Source: an uncultured Eubacteriales bacterium
GTDB taxonomy: Bacteria; Bacillota; Clostridia; Christensenellales; CAG-917
DNA: 21,170 nt
Direction: 5' to 3'
NCBI GenBank assembly: GCA_900547975.1
Contig: URIX01000033.1
Span: forward strand, 1-21,170
A program made the position numbers and the translations under genes. Shown piece by piece: positions 1 through 6,847 of the stretch. The number at the start of each line of letters is the position of its first letter. Position 1 is the first letter of the stretch. Below the pieces are notes generated by a model. It saw nothing but the letters and a program-made list of their open reading frames with translations. It was not told the origin of the DNA and searched no databases.

Positions 1-296
1 GTGCTGTATTCGTTTGAAGACGAGGACGGATACACTTTTGCCGCGTTGTCGAGCTTGTACCACTCGGTCGGATCAAAAATGCTCTCTTTCTTCTTGCTCT
101 TCACCGTGCCTTCCACAAGAGAATCGTATTGAACGCCAAAATACCTTGAAATCGCTTCCAAAGTCTTTTGGTCCACGTCTTCTCCGTCTTCGGCTTTTTG
201 TATCTCGTCAACGTCGAGCGACAAGCGTTTTGCAAGCTCGTCAACCGTGAGATTCTTGTCTTCTCTGAGTCGTTTTATAGATTTTGAATATTCCAT
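1..296 (-). CDS. XRE-family HTH protein, N-terminal part (runs off left edge)
   Basis: The reading frame starts at ATG 294-296 and stays open to the window edge, giving about 98 residues. Residues 1 to about 62 look like a helix-turn-helix of the XRE/Cro type (MEYSKSIKRLREDKNLTV, then DELAKRLSLDVDEIQKAEDG and TLEAISRYFGVQYDSLVEG). After a lysine-rich linker it continues DPTEWYKLDNAAKVYPS. That phrase resembles the start of condensation-domain proteins often annotated as alcohol acetyltransferase-like, so this may be an HTH-acyltransferase fusion rather than a plain repressor. The HTH call is what I see; the second domain is inferred from about 20 residues. No strong Shine-Dalgarno is visible before the ATG. 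A candidate promoter lies at 383-411. Confidence 0.7.
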   Translation of the reverse strand, partial: MEYSKSIKRLREDKNLTVDELAKRLSLDVDEIQKAEDGEDVDQKTLEAISRYFGVQYDSLVEGTVKSKKKESIFDPTEWYKLDNAAKVYPSSSSNEYS

Positions 297-382
297 ATTT
301 TGTTTTCCGTCAAAAATTAATTTTGCATTGTGCAAATACTTATTGATACAAAAAGATAACATAATGCATTTATTAGGACACT

Positions 383-411
383 ATCTTAGCATGTACAAGT
401 GCTTCCGTCAA
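383..411 (-). promoter_or_regulatory. candidate sigma-A promoter of the HTH gene
   Basis: On the minus strand, TTGACG (406-411) and TAAGAT (383-388) are separated by 17 bases. This would start transcription near 376 and leave a leader of about 80 bases before the ATG at 296. The -35 box is good (5 of 6) and the -10 box is moderate (4 of 6). Confidence 0.4.
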
Positions 412-503
412 ACGATTTGCCTTCGCCATCCCGTTTTTATACTTTTATTAAAAGCCGTCCGACGAAAATGAATCGGCGGAACTGTCGATTTTCTCTATAC
501 GCA

Positions 504-527
504 AAAAGCACCCAAACAGGTGCTTTT
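504..527 (-). terminator. intrinsic terminator downstream of icd
   Basis: AAAAGCACC (504-512) pairs with GGTGCTTTT (519-527) around the 6-base loop CAAACA. The A/T-rich arm gives a T-run after the stem on the minus strand. It lies about 90 bases past the icd stop and could act in both directions. Confidence 0.75.
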
Positions 528-617
528 CGTTATTCTATCGCGATATTTTCTGATTTTCAATATTTTCAAGCCAAACGCAACTCGTCGCAAAAAAGCGCGA
601 CTTTTACGTCTTGAAAA

Positions 618-1805
618 TCACAATCTCGAAGCGATTGCTTGCAAAAACTCTTTTGAATTAAGCGGCTGTGCTTCTACGCCGTCGAGGCGGAAAATTCCCA
701 CGAGGTCTTTTGTCATTTCCCCGCTTTCAATCGTGTCAATCGTCGCTTTTTCAAGACGATTGGCAAACGCCACGAGTTCTGCGTTGCCGTCGAGTTCCCC
801 TCTCTTTTTGAGTGCGCCCGTCCAAGCAAAGAGCGTTGCAACCGAGTTCGTGGAAGTTTCTTCCCCTGCCTGATACTTTCTGAAATGCCTTGTGACAGTA
901 CCGTGCGCCGCTTCGTACTCGAATGCGCCGCTCGGCGAAACCAGCACGGAAGTCATCATTGCAAGCGAACCGAACGCCGTCGCCACCATATCGCTCATAA
1001 CGTCTCCGTCGTAGTTCTTCAACGCCCAGATATAGCCGCCGTGCGAGCGCATAACTCTTGCCACGGCGTCGTCGATGAGCGTGTAAAAATACTCGATTCC
1101 GCAAGCCTCGAACGCCTCTTTGTACTCGGTATCGTAAATCTCTTGGAAGATATCCTTGAATCTATGGTCGTACACTTTGGAAATGGTGTCTTTGGTGCTG
1201 AACCAAAGATCTTGTTTTTGCGAAAGCGCGTACGAAAAACAACTTTTTGCAAAACTTCTTATGCTCTTGTCGGTGTTGTGTTGCGCTTGCAATATTCCGT
1301 CTTCGCCGCAAAAATCGAACACGGTCTTTTCTTCCCCGTCGCAGCAAAGAGTGGCTTTTCCGCCGTGCGCCTTTATCTCGACTGCCTTGTATACGTCACC
1401 GTATGCGTGTCTTGCAATGACGATAGGCTTCGTCCAACCGGGAACGAGCGGCGTAATGCCCCTGACGAGCACGGGCGCGCGGAACACCGTTCCGTCCATC
1501 ATTGCGCGAATGGTCGCGTTGGGGCTCGGGTACATACGCTTCAAGCCGAATTCTTCCACGCGTTGAGCGTTCGGCGTAATGGTTGCACACTTAACGCCCA
1601 CACCGTACTTCAAGCACGCTTTTGCGGCTTCTACCGTCACTTTGTCGTCGGTTGCGTCGCGGTTTTGAATGGATAAATCGTAATATTCCGTCTTCAAATC
1701 GACATACGGGCAGATAAGAATATCTTTCACCCATTGCCAAAGCACGCGAGTCATCTCGTCGCCGTCGATTTCCACAAGCGGCGTAGTCATCTTGATTTTG
1801 TCCAT
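618..1805 (-). CDS. icd: NADP-dependent isocitrate dehydrogenase (eukaryote-like type)
   Basis: This 395-residue protein oxidatively decarboxylates isocitrate to 2-oxoglutarate with reduction of NADP+. It aligns throughout with the homodimeric eukaryotic-type NADP-IDH family rather than with E. coli Icd: EIDGDEMTR, NRDATDDKVT, VGVKCATITP, SPNATIR, RHAYGD, KNYDGDVMSD, AAHGTVTRH and TSTN are all present. The isocitrate-binding arginines fall at 100, 109 and 132, the same numbers as in human IDH1, and the metal-binding aspartates sit in YDGDVMSD. AAHGTVTRH matches the NADP-type loop. I chose ATG 1803-1805 because GAGGTG lies just upstream; an in-frame TTG at 1817 would place the binding site inside the gene. 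It has its own extended -10 promoter at 1837-1865 and a terminator at 504-527, so it is probably monocistronic although it follows ddl by 94 bases. Confidence 0.96.
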   Translation of the reverse strand: MDKIKMTTPLVEIDGDEMTRVLWQWVKDILICPYVDLKTEYYDLSIQNRDATDDKVTVEAAKACLKYGVGVKCATITPNAQRVEEFGLKRMYPSPNATIRAMMDGTVFRAPVLVRGITPLVPGWTKPIVIARHAYGDVYKAVEIKAHGGKATLCCDGEEKTVFDFCGEDGILQAQHNTDKSIRSFAKSCFSYALSQKQDLWFSTKDTISKVYDHRFKDIFQEIYDTEYKEAFEACGIEYFYTLIDDAVARVMRSHGGYIWALKNYDGDVMSDMVATAFGSLAMMTSVLVSPSGAFEYEAAHGTVTRHFRKYQAGEETSTNSVATLFAWTGALKKRGELDGNAELVAFANRLEKATIDTIESGEMTKDLVGIFRLDGVEAQPLNSKEFLQAIASRL

Positions 1806-1836
1806 ATCGCACCTCAAAATGAATTTTTATGCAAGT

Positions 1837-1865
1837 ATTTTAGCATAAAAACGCCGTCGCCGCAA
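1837..1865 (-). promoter_or_regulatory. icd promoter with extended -10
   Basis: TTGCGG (1860-1865), a 17-base spacer and TAAAAT (1837-1842) preceded by TGC, which makes an extended -10. Predicted start is near 1830, giving a leader of about 25 bases that contains GAGGTG. The same TGCTAAAAT element precedes rsfS and secG. Confidence 0.6.
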
Positions 1866-1899
1866 GCGGAAAACTCACCGAAAAATCATACAAAACCGC

Positions 1900-3021
1900 C
1901 TATTTGACAAGTTTCGAGCCGCCCGTGAAGTTTTTGAGCACGTCGGATTTGAAAACGCTCGGTTTTATCGACTTGGCTTTTCTCGAAATCGCGTCTTCGA
2001 TTATATCGGTAATCAGGTTTTGGAAACTCACACCGACGCCTTTGAACAGATAGAACGCCATAGACCCCGGGATTGTGTTTATCTCGTTGACGTACACCTT
2101 GTTTCGCTTCGTATCCACGAGATAATCCACCCTCACGACGCCCGAAAGTCCGAGTTCTTCGTAAAGCCGTTTCGTATTTGCTTTCACGATAAGTTCCAAA
2201 GACCCGATTTTTGCAGGCACAATATGCTCGCACGCGCTCATTTTTCCGCCCGAATACTTGTCCGAAAACGTGAGAAAATCGCTTGCGCAGCACGGCTGTT
2301 CGGTGTCGGAAATCACGATTTGACCGTCTTTCGAATATGCGGCGCAGTTGACCTCGACAAAATCGTCGAGTTTGTGTTCGACGACGATTTTTCTGTCGAA
2401 TTTCGCCGCAACTTGCAAAGCAAAATCGAGTTCATCCCGACATTTTGCAACTTCTATGCCGATACTGCTTCCCTGACACGCCGGCTTTACGATAACGGGA
2501 TAATCTATGAGTTCCTCTATGCGCGAAATCGTCTTGTCCTTGTCGCTTTCAAATTCGTCCTTAGATACGACTTCGTACGGAAGAACGTTCAAGAGCAGAC
2601 TTTCAAACAACCTCTTTGACATCGCTTTGTCCATACAGCAAGCGGAAGCGAGAGTATTCGAGCAGGTCACGGCAACGGAATTGAACTCGAACAACGCTTG
2701 CAGTATGCCGTTTTCGCCCTCGCCGCCGTGACAGCAAAAAAGCGCGACGTCGGGTTTGAACGCCTTTTGCAGTTTGTTTTTCTTGAGAGTGTAAAACTCA
2801 CCTTTTATCAAAAACGCTTTCTTGTGAGCAAGAGGGTCGAAGGGCGCAAAAGATTTTATCGAGTCGAGTTTGCCAATATAAAAATCCCCTTCATACGCAA
2901 ATATAGGTTCGACGTCATATCTCGATTTGTCGATATTGTTAAAAGTTTGCATTGCGGTTATGACGGAAATATCTCTTTCAAACGACCGTGCGCCGAACAC
3001 GAGCGCGACTTTCTTTTTCAT
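1900..3021 (-). CDS. ddl: D-alanine--D-alanine ligase
   Basis: This cytoplasmic ATP-grasp ligase joins two D-alanines for the peptidoglycan stem peptide. The 373-residue protein is of normal length. Visible signatures are the N-terminal GARSFERDIS with the D-Ala-binding Glu at about 15, HGGEGENG (98-105), VKPACQGSSIGIEV (178-191), the RVDY stretch (297-300) and the metal-binding VNEINTIPGS (311-320). DKYSGG near 254-259 retains the Lys-Tyr of ordinary Ddl enzymes, which argues for D-Ala-D-Ala rather than a Van-type D-Ala-D-Lac product; that is inference. ATG 3019-3021 is preceded by GAGGTG at a 7-base spacing. The MurF-like gene, whose substrate would be this enzyme's dipeptide product, lies upstream on the same strand, but a terminator at 3081-3104 separates them. 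Confidence 0.95.
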   Translation of the reverse strand: MKKKVALVFGARSFERDISVITAMQTFNNIDKSRYDVEPIFAYEGDFYIGKLDSIKSFAPFDPLAHKKAFLIKGEFYTLKKNKLQKAFKPDVALFCCHGGEGENGILQALFEFNSVAVTCSNTLASACCMDKAMSKRLFESLLLNVLPYEVVSKDEFESDKDKTISRIEELIDYPVIVKPACQGSSIGIEVAKCRDELDFALQVAAKFDRKIVVEHKLDDFVEVNCAAYSKDGQIVISDTEQPCCASDFLTFSDKYSGGKMSACEHIVPAKIGSLELIVKANTKRLYEELGLSGVVRVDYLVDTKRNKVYVNEINTIPGSMAFYLFKGVGVSFQNLITDIIEDAISRKAKSIKPSVFKSDVLKNFTGGSKLVK

Positions 3022-3052
3022 ACTTTTTCACCTCGCAAAAATTTGTCCTTCC

Positions 3053-3082
3053 ATAATATGACTCGCCCCGAACGAAAGTGAA
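3053..3082 (-). promoter_or_regulatory. possible ddl promoter overlapping the murF terminator
   Basis: TTCACT (3077-3082), an 18-base spacer and TATTAT (3053-3058) on the minus strand. The -35 is mediocre. The argument for it is mainly that ddl needs a start site in the short space after the terminator at 3081-3104. Confidence 0.3.
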
Positions 3083-3104
3083 AAACGCCGCAATTTTTGC
3101 GGCG
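3081..3104 (-). terminator. intrinsic terminator downstream of murF
   Basis: CGCCGCAA (3086-3093) and TTGCGGCG (3097-3104) form an 8-bp GC-rich stem with a 3-base loop. On the minus strand it is followed by five T (3085-3081). It lies 147 bases beyond the murF stop. The AT-rich stretch between (3105-3251) holds only a small inverted repeat, CATACA/TGTATG at 3144-3158, and no gene that I can support. Confidence 0.75.
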
Positions 3105-3251
3105 CATATTCGATTTTCATCAAAAACGACATTTGGAGGCAATCATACATTTTGTATGTTATATTTACAAAAGTATTCTATTAAACCGACATATTTAGAA
3201 CAAACAGTTATCGATTTTGCGTTTTTTAATAGTACTTTTGCACAAAATGCC

Positions 3252-4850
3252 CTATTTCAAATCCTCGTATATGTCGGGCAAGTCGTTGAGAATCAAAAGC
3301 GTGTCGCCGAGTTTAAGCGTGTTTACGAAGTCCTTTTCGCAAGCGGCAAGAGAGTCGTATCTCTTGATTTCGCCGCCGAATTTACTCTCTTTGAGCGCAC
3401 GCAAAATGGATTCGGTGCGCTCGCCCCCGATGAGCAAAACAACGTCGGCAACGTCTGCGATTCGTTTGCCGAGCAAGCGGTTTTCTTCGACTTCCCTGCT
3501 TCCCAATTCCACGAGTCCGGGCGTCACGACAACCTTTCTCGTATTGAACATCGCAAGGGTCATAAGTGCAAATTTCGCGCCGTCGGGATTCGAGTTGAAA
3601 CTGTCGTCGATAACGTTCACGCCGTTACCCTTGATGAGTTGTTGACGATGAGCGACGGGTTCGAGATTTTCGATTGCGTTCAGAATGAACGGCATTTCTA
3701 CGCCGAGTTTGTACGCCATTGCGACGGCGAGCATAATGTTCTGCACGTTGTGGATTCCAAGAATTTTAGTGCGAGCACGAAAAACGTCATCCCCTATCAC
3801 GATGTTAAACTCGCTTCCGTTTTCGCTCACGCAAATATCGGTTGCATAAATATCCGCGTTTTCGTCGATTCCTGCATAAATGGTTTCGGGTATGATTTTC
3901 TTTGAAAGAAGCACGCTTTCGGTTATGTTTTTAAGTTCGGAATTTATCACGCACACGCCGTCGCCCACGTCGAGAATACGGCATTTTTCGCGCCTGATAT
4001 TCTCTTGCGTTTTGAAAGTTTTTAGGTGCTGGTCGTTGATTCCCGTCAAAATCGTATACGACGGTTTGACGATTTTCATCAACTTTTTGATATCGCCGAC
4101 CCTTCTCGCGCCGAATTCCGCAACGAACACTTCGTGAGTGGAATCGAGCGAATTGACGGTTTTTGCAATTCCCATCGGCGTATTGTAACTTTGCGGCGTG
4201 GTCAAAACATTGTATTTTTGCGCCAGTATCGCGCTCAAAAAGTTTTTCACCGACGTTTTGCCGTAACTGCCCGTGATTGCGATTTTTATCAAATCTGCCC
4301 TATCGAGGCGTTTTTCGGCTCTTTTTTCGTATCGCAAATTGTTCGACTTCTCAAAAACGTTGACAACCGACGTAACGATTATGAAAAACAACGGATATAC
4401 AAGCGGAAACGCAAAGAAAACGAGATAGCGCATATATTCGTCCGCAAGATACTTTGTCGCAACAGCGAGCGCAACGGTCACAGTCGCCGTCGAAGCAGTC
4501 GTATTTGTCAAAAGACAGCGCACCGCACGTTTGGTATAGCGCAACGGCTTTTTGCGGTCGGGCAAATCTTCCATAAAGTACATTGCAAACTCGGTTATGA
4601 AAAAGAACAGCGCGATAAGAAATCCCCAGAACGCTTTTGCGTTCAACAGCCAAAACGCAACCCAAATTCCGCAAAATATCGTCACGGTTATGACGTCGAG
4701 AAGGTAAACGAACCTCAAACGCTTGTTTTTGAATATCTCGCTCACTCGATAGTTGTCGTTTTGAATGGCATACAAGTACGGCCTTGTCATAAAAAACCCG
4801 TCGATAATCAACAAAACGATATAAAACCAGTCGCCTCGCACAAGCGTCAT
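3252..4850 (-). CDS. murF: membrane-anchored MurF-like Mur ligase
   Basis: Probable UDP-N-acetylmuramoyl-tripeptide--D-alanyl-D-alanine ligase, the last cytoplasmic ligation step of the murein precursor. The 532 residues divide into a hydrophobic N-terminal region of about 165 residues with four likely membrane segments (about 8-22, 47-69, 72-92, 143-166) and a Mur ligase catalytic region. The latter shows the P-loop ITGSYGKTS (192-200), SYNTPMGI (221-228), FGARRVGDI, and DDSFNSNPDGAKFAL followed by VTPGLVELG, which is MurF-like. Classical MurF is soluble and about 450 residues, so the membrane region is an extension. ATG 4848-4850 is chosen because GAGGTG lies just upstream; a GTG at 4856 would overlap that site. 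The alpha/beta hydrolase upstream and ddl downstream fit a cell-wall neighbourhood. A different Mur ligase family substrate cannot be excluded. Confidence 0.85.
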   Translation of the reverse strand: MTLVRGDWFYIVLLIIDGFFMTRPYLYAIQNDNYRVSEIFKNKRLRFVYLLDVITVTIFCGIWVAFWLLNAKAFWGFLIALFFFITEFAMYFMEDLPDRKKPLRYTKRAVRCLLTNTTASTATVTVALAVATKYLADEYMRYLVFFAFPLVYPLFFIIVTSVVNVFEKSNNLRYEKRAEKRLDRADLIKIAITGSYGKTSVKNFLSAILAQKYNVLTTPQSYNTPMGIAKTVNSLDSTHEVFVAEFGARRVGDIKKLMKIVKPSYTILTGINDQHLKTFKTQENIRREKCRILDVGDGVCVINSELKNITESVLLSKKIIPETIYAGIDENADIYATDICVSENGSEFNIVIGDDVFRARTKILGIHNVQNIMLAVAMAYKLGVEMPFILNAIENLEPVAHRQQLIKGNGVNVIDDSFNSNPDGAKFALMTLAMFNTRKVVVTPGLVELGSREVEENRLLGKRIADVADVVLLIGGERTESILRALKESKFGGEIKRYDSLAACEKDFVNTLKLGDTLLILNDLPDIYEDLK

Positions 4851-4947
4851 ACACACCTCGCTTTTTTCGTATCAAGATATGTCTTGCCCGCTTTTTGTGT
4901 GATTGAGCAAAAAAATTCCACTAAACAGTCGATTTTTCATTTCAAAA

Positions 4948-4963
4948 ATGTTTCATGAAACAT
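4948..4963. promoter_or_regulatory. 16-bp perfect palindrome upstream of murF
   Basis: ATGTTTCATGAAACAT is identical to its reverse complement. It sits about 100 bases before the murF start, in the 170-base gap after the hydrolase gene. A symmetric site of this length suits a dimeric regulator. It also resembles the ParB site consensus TGTTNCACGTGAAACA but lacks the two central bases. Function unknown. Confidence 0.45.
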
Positions 4964-5020
4964 ACGAAAAATTCAGGACAAAGGATTTTGGGAAAATTAA
5001 GTAGTTTTCAAGAGGCAATT

Positions 5021-5728
5021 TTACGATATGCCCTCATCGGTTTCGGCAAGGTACGCGGCGAGAATTAGCAAAAACGCGTATCTGTCCTCGACAAACGCAA
5101 AATGTCCGCCGTCGAGCAAAAAGCCTTGCGCCCCGTCGATTTTCTTCAAAAAGCACTTATACATATAAAGCGGCGTTTCCTTGTCACTCTTTCCCCAGAA
5201 TACCGCGCACGGGCATTTTATCTTTTCGAGCAGATTCTTTTGGTCGTAGTTTACCACTTTCACAAAAACTTTTTTCATATCGTCAGATAGTAAACTATAA
5301 TCGCTCGACCCTTTCAAGCCGCTTTTGCCGAGCTTTTTGAGGATTTTGTGCGCAAGCACTTTCAGATAATATGACGGTTTACGCCTCGGTTTTATGCCTG
5401 CGCTGTCTATAAGCACGATTCGATTGACGATTTGCGGATAAAATGCGGCAAGTTCGATTGCGACTCTGCCGCCGAAGGAGTGTCCCAAAAACGTTGCTTT
5501 TTCGATGTCGAGAATTTCAAGCAACTTTGCCACGTCATTTGCGTAATGCGCAACGTCATAGTAATCGGGCGGAAAATCGCTTTGTCCGAACCCAAAAAAA
5601 TCAATGGCAACCACACGGTATTTTGCGCATAGTTGTTTCATTGCAAAGAAAAAGGCTGTAGCGTCCGAGCCCCACCCGTGAAGAAAAACAAACGTATTTT
5701 TGCCGTTTCCAACCGAAAAATACGACAT
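5021..5728 (-). CDS. alpha/beta hydrolase
   Basis: An alpha/beta-hydrolase-fold protein of 235 residues from ATG 5726-5728. FLHGWGSD (15-22) supplies the oxyanion-hole region, GHSFGG (82-87) has the nucleophile Ser84, GKSDKETP (179-186) carries the acid Asp182, and GGHFAF (207-212) carries His209, so the triad is complete. The substrate cannot be read from sequence. No Shine-Dalgarno precedes this ATG. The frame stays open upstream and continues with plausible family sequence (KVAVVNGKK directly before the Met), yet it contains no ATG, GTG or TTG before an in-frame stop. The true start is therefore uncertain. It lies 125 bases after rimI and 170 bases before murF, all on the same strand. Confidence 0.85.
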   Translation of the reverse strand: MSYFSVGNGKNTFVFLHGWGSDATAFFFAMKQLCAKYRVVAIDFFGFGQSDFPPDYYDVAHYANDVAKLLEILDIEKATFLGHSFGGRVAIELAAFYPQIVNRIVLIDSAGIKPRRKPSYYLKVLAHKILKKLGKSGLKGSSDYSLLSDDMKKVFVKVVNYDQKNLLEKIKCPCAVFWGKSDKETPLYMYKCFLKKIDGAQGFLLDGGHFAFVEDRYAFLLILAAYLAETDEGIS

Positions 5729-5853
5729 TTTTTTGCCGTTTACAACGGCGACTTTTCTCTCGAAACCGTACGTATTTCGATTGATGTTTTGCGCATTATC
5801 GCAATGCGCATTTGAGTTTTCGATAACGTTTATTTGCTGTTTCGTTTAGGCCT

Positions 5854-6285
5854 CTACATCGCAAGCCACATTATAAGTGCGTCGCGAACGTTATTGTAAT
5901 ACTTCTTTCGCACGCCTTCGACTTTGAAGCCGAAACTTTGGTACAAACGGATTGCAGGCTCGTTGTTGTCGCGCACTTCGAGTGTCATAAACCTGATTCC
6001 GAGCAGTTTTGCCCTCGATATGAGTTCGCTCATAAGCAACTTGCCTATGCCTTTTCCGCGCTCGGTGGACTTTACCGCTATATTCGTTATATGCGCTTCG
6101 TCAAGCACTTTGTGAAAACCGCCGTAACAAATCACTTCGTCGCCTCTTACGCCGACGAGATAATACGCGTTTTCGTCCTCGACTTCGGGGATAAACATTC
6201 TCTCGTTCCACGGTTGGTCGAAAGCTTCTCGCTCGATTTGTGCCATCTGTCGCAAATGCTCGTATTTAAGGGATTCAAACTTCAT
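5854..6285 (-). CDS. rimI: ribosomal protein alanine N-acetyltransferase RimI
   Basis: A 143-residue GNAT-fold acetyltransferase; RimI acetylates the N-terminal alanine of ribosomal protein S18 using acetyl-CoA. Visible features are the acetyl-CoA loop STERGKGIGKLL (about residues 73-84), the preceding ITNIAV strand, and the C-terminal NNEPAIRLYQSFGFKVEGVRKKYY typical of RimI. The ATG at 6283-6285 is preceded by GAGGG and overlaps the end of tsaB by 11 bases, so translation is probably coupled. The tsaE-tsaB-rimI order is common in bacteria and supports the RimI name over a generic GNAT call. It belongs to the riboswitch-controlled transcript that starts near 8219. Confidence 0.93.
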   Translation of the reverse strand: MKFESLKYEHLRQMAQIEREAFDQPWNERMFIPEVEDENAYYLVGVRGDEVICYGGFHKVLDEAHITNIAVKSTERGKGIGKLLMSELISRAKLLGIRFMTLEVRDNNEPAIRLYQSFGFKVEGVRKKYYNNVRDALIMWLAM

Positions 6286-6847
6286 CCTTTTCCCTCTCGG
6301 CTTGCGATTTTCTCATATAAAACGGCTCGAAAACGTTTACAAATTCGCCGTTTTTTGCCTTTTGCAACGCGACTTCGGCAAGGGTTGCGTCGACGCTTTT
6401 AAGCGGTTGATATTCGGCGTTTTTAAGGTCGATATTCTCGCCCGCCTCGCAGAAAGTCGCACTCGAAACCTTTCCGTTTTCGCATTTTGCAAGATACGTG
6501 TTTCCGTGTCCCGCGTCAACAGCCGCAAAGATTTCGCCTCTTTGGTGCGCGATAAGTTCAAACGTCGTCACCGCAATCCGCTTTGCGCCCGTTGCAAAAG
6601 CAATCGCCGTCATTGCCGAAACGCCTATTCTGATTCCCGTAAAAGACCCCGGACCGACGTTAACCGCGCAGGCGTCAAGGTCGTTTACGTTGACGGCGTG
6701 GGACTTGAGTATATTGTCGATTTCGGGCATAAGCGTCGCGCTGTGTCCCGATTTGCCTATTTGCTTTGTGAAAGAATAGATTTCCTCACCTTTGACAAGA
6801 GCAATCGAAAGTCCCGCAGATGTTGTGTCTATTGCAAGAATATTCAT
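6275..6847 (-). CDS. tsaB: tRNA t6A biosynthesis protein TsaB
   Basis: TsaB is the non-catalytic ASKHA-fold partner that dimerises with TsaD in the complex making N6-threonylcarbamoyladenosine at position 37 of ANN-decoding tRNAs. The 190-residue product begins MNILAIDTTSAGLSIAL, contains HSATLMPEIDNIL and the family signature VNVGPGSFTGIRIGVS. It is somewhat shorter than E. coli TsaB (231 residues), with a reduced C-terminal part. The ATG overlaps the stop of the upstream gene as ATGA (6844-6847), which indicates translational coupling with the TsaE domain. TsaD, its obligate partner, is not encoded in this window. Confidence 0.95.
   Translation of the reverse strand: MNILAIDTTSAGLSIALVKGEEIYSFTKQIGKSGHSATLMPEIDNILKSHAVNVNDLDACAVNVGPGSFTGIRIGVSAMTAIAFATGAKRIAVTTFELIAHQRGEIFAAVDAGHGNTYLAKCENGKVSSATFCEAGENIDLKNAEYQPLKSVDATLAEVALQKAKNGEFVNVFEPFYMRKSQAEREKDEV

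Larger units (their letters stand above)
297..617. other. intergenic gap between icd and the HTH gene
   Basis: This 321-base gap shows no convincing gene on either strand; the short open frames lack ribosome binding sites and have no recognisable protein character. It holds the icd terminator (504-527) and a candidate promoter for the HTH gene (383-411). It is AT-rich near the HTH start. Confidence 0.6.

Noticed and set aside
3144..3158. CATACA/TGTATG inverted repeat as a regulatory operator
   Set aside because: Only six-bp arms in AT-rich sequence downstream of murF, far from any start it could control.
4948..4963. A genuine ParB parS site
   Set aside because: The central CG of the 16-bp consensus is missing, which changes half-site spacing by two bases; kept only as an unexplained palindrome.
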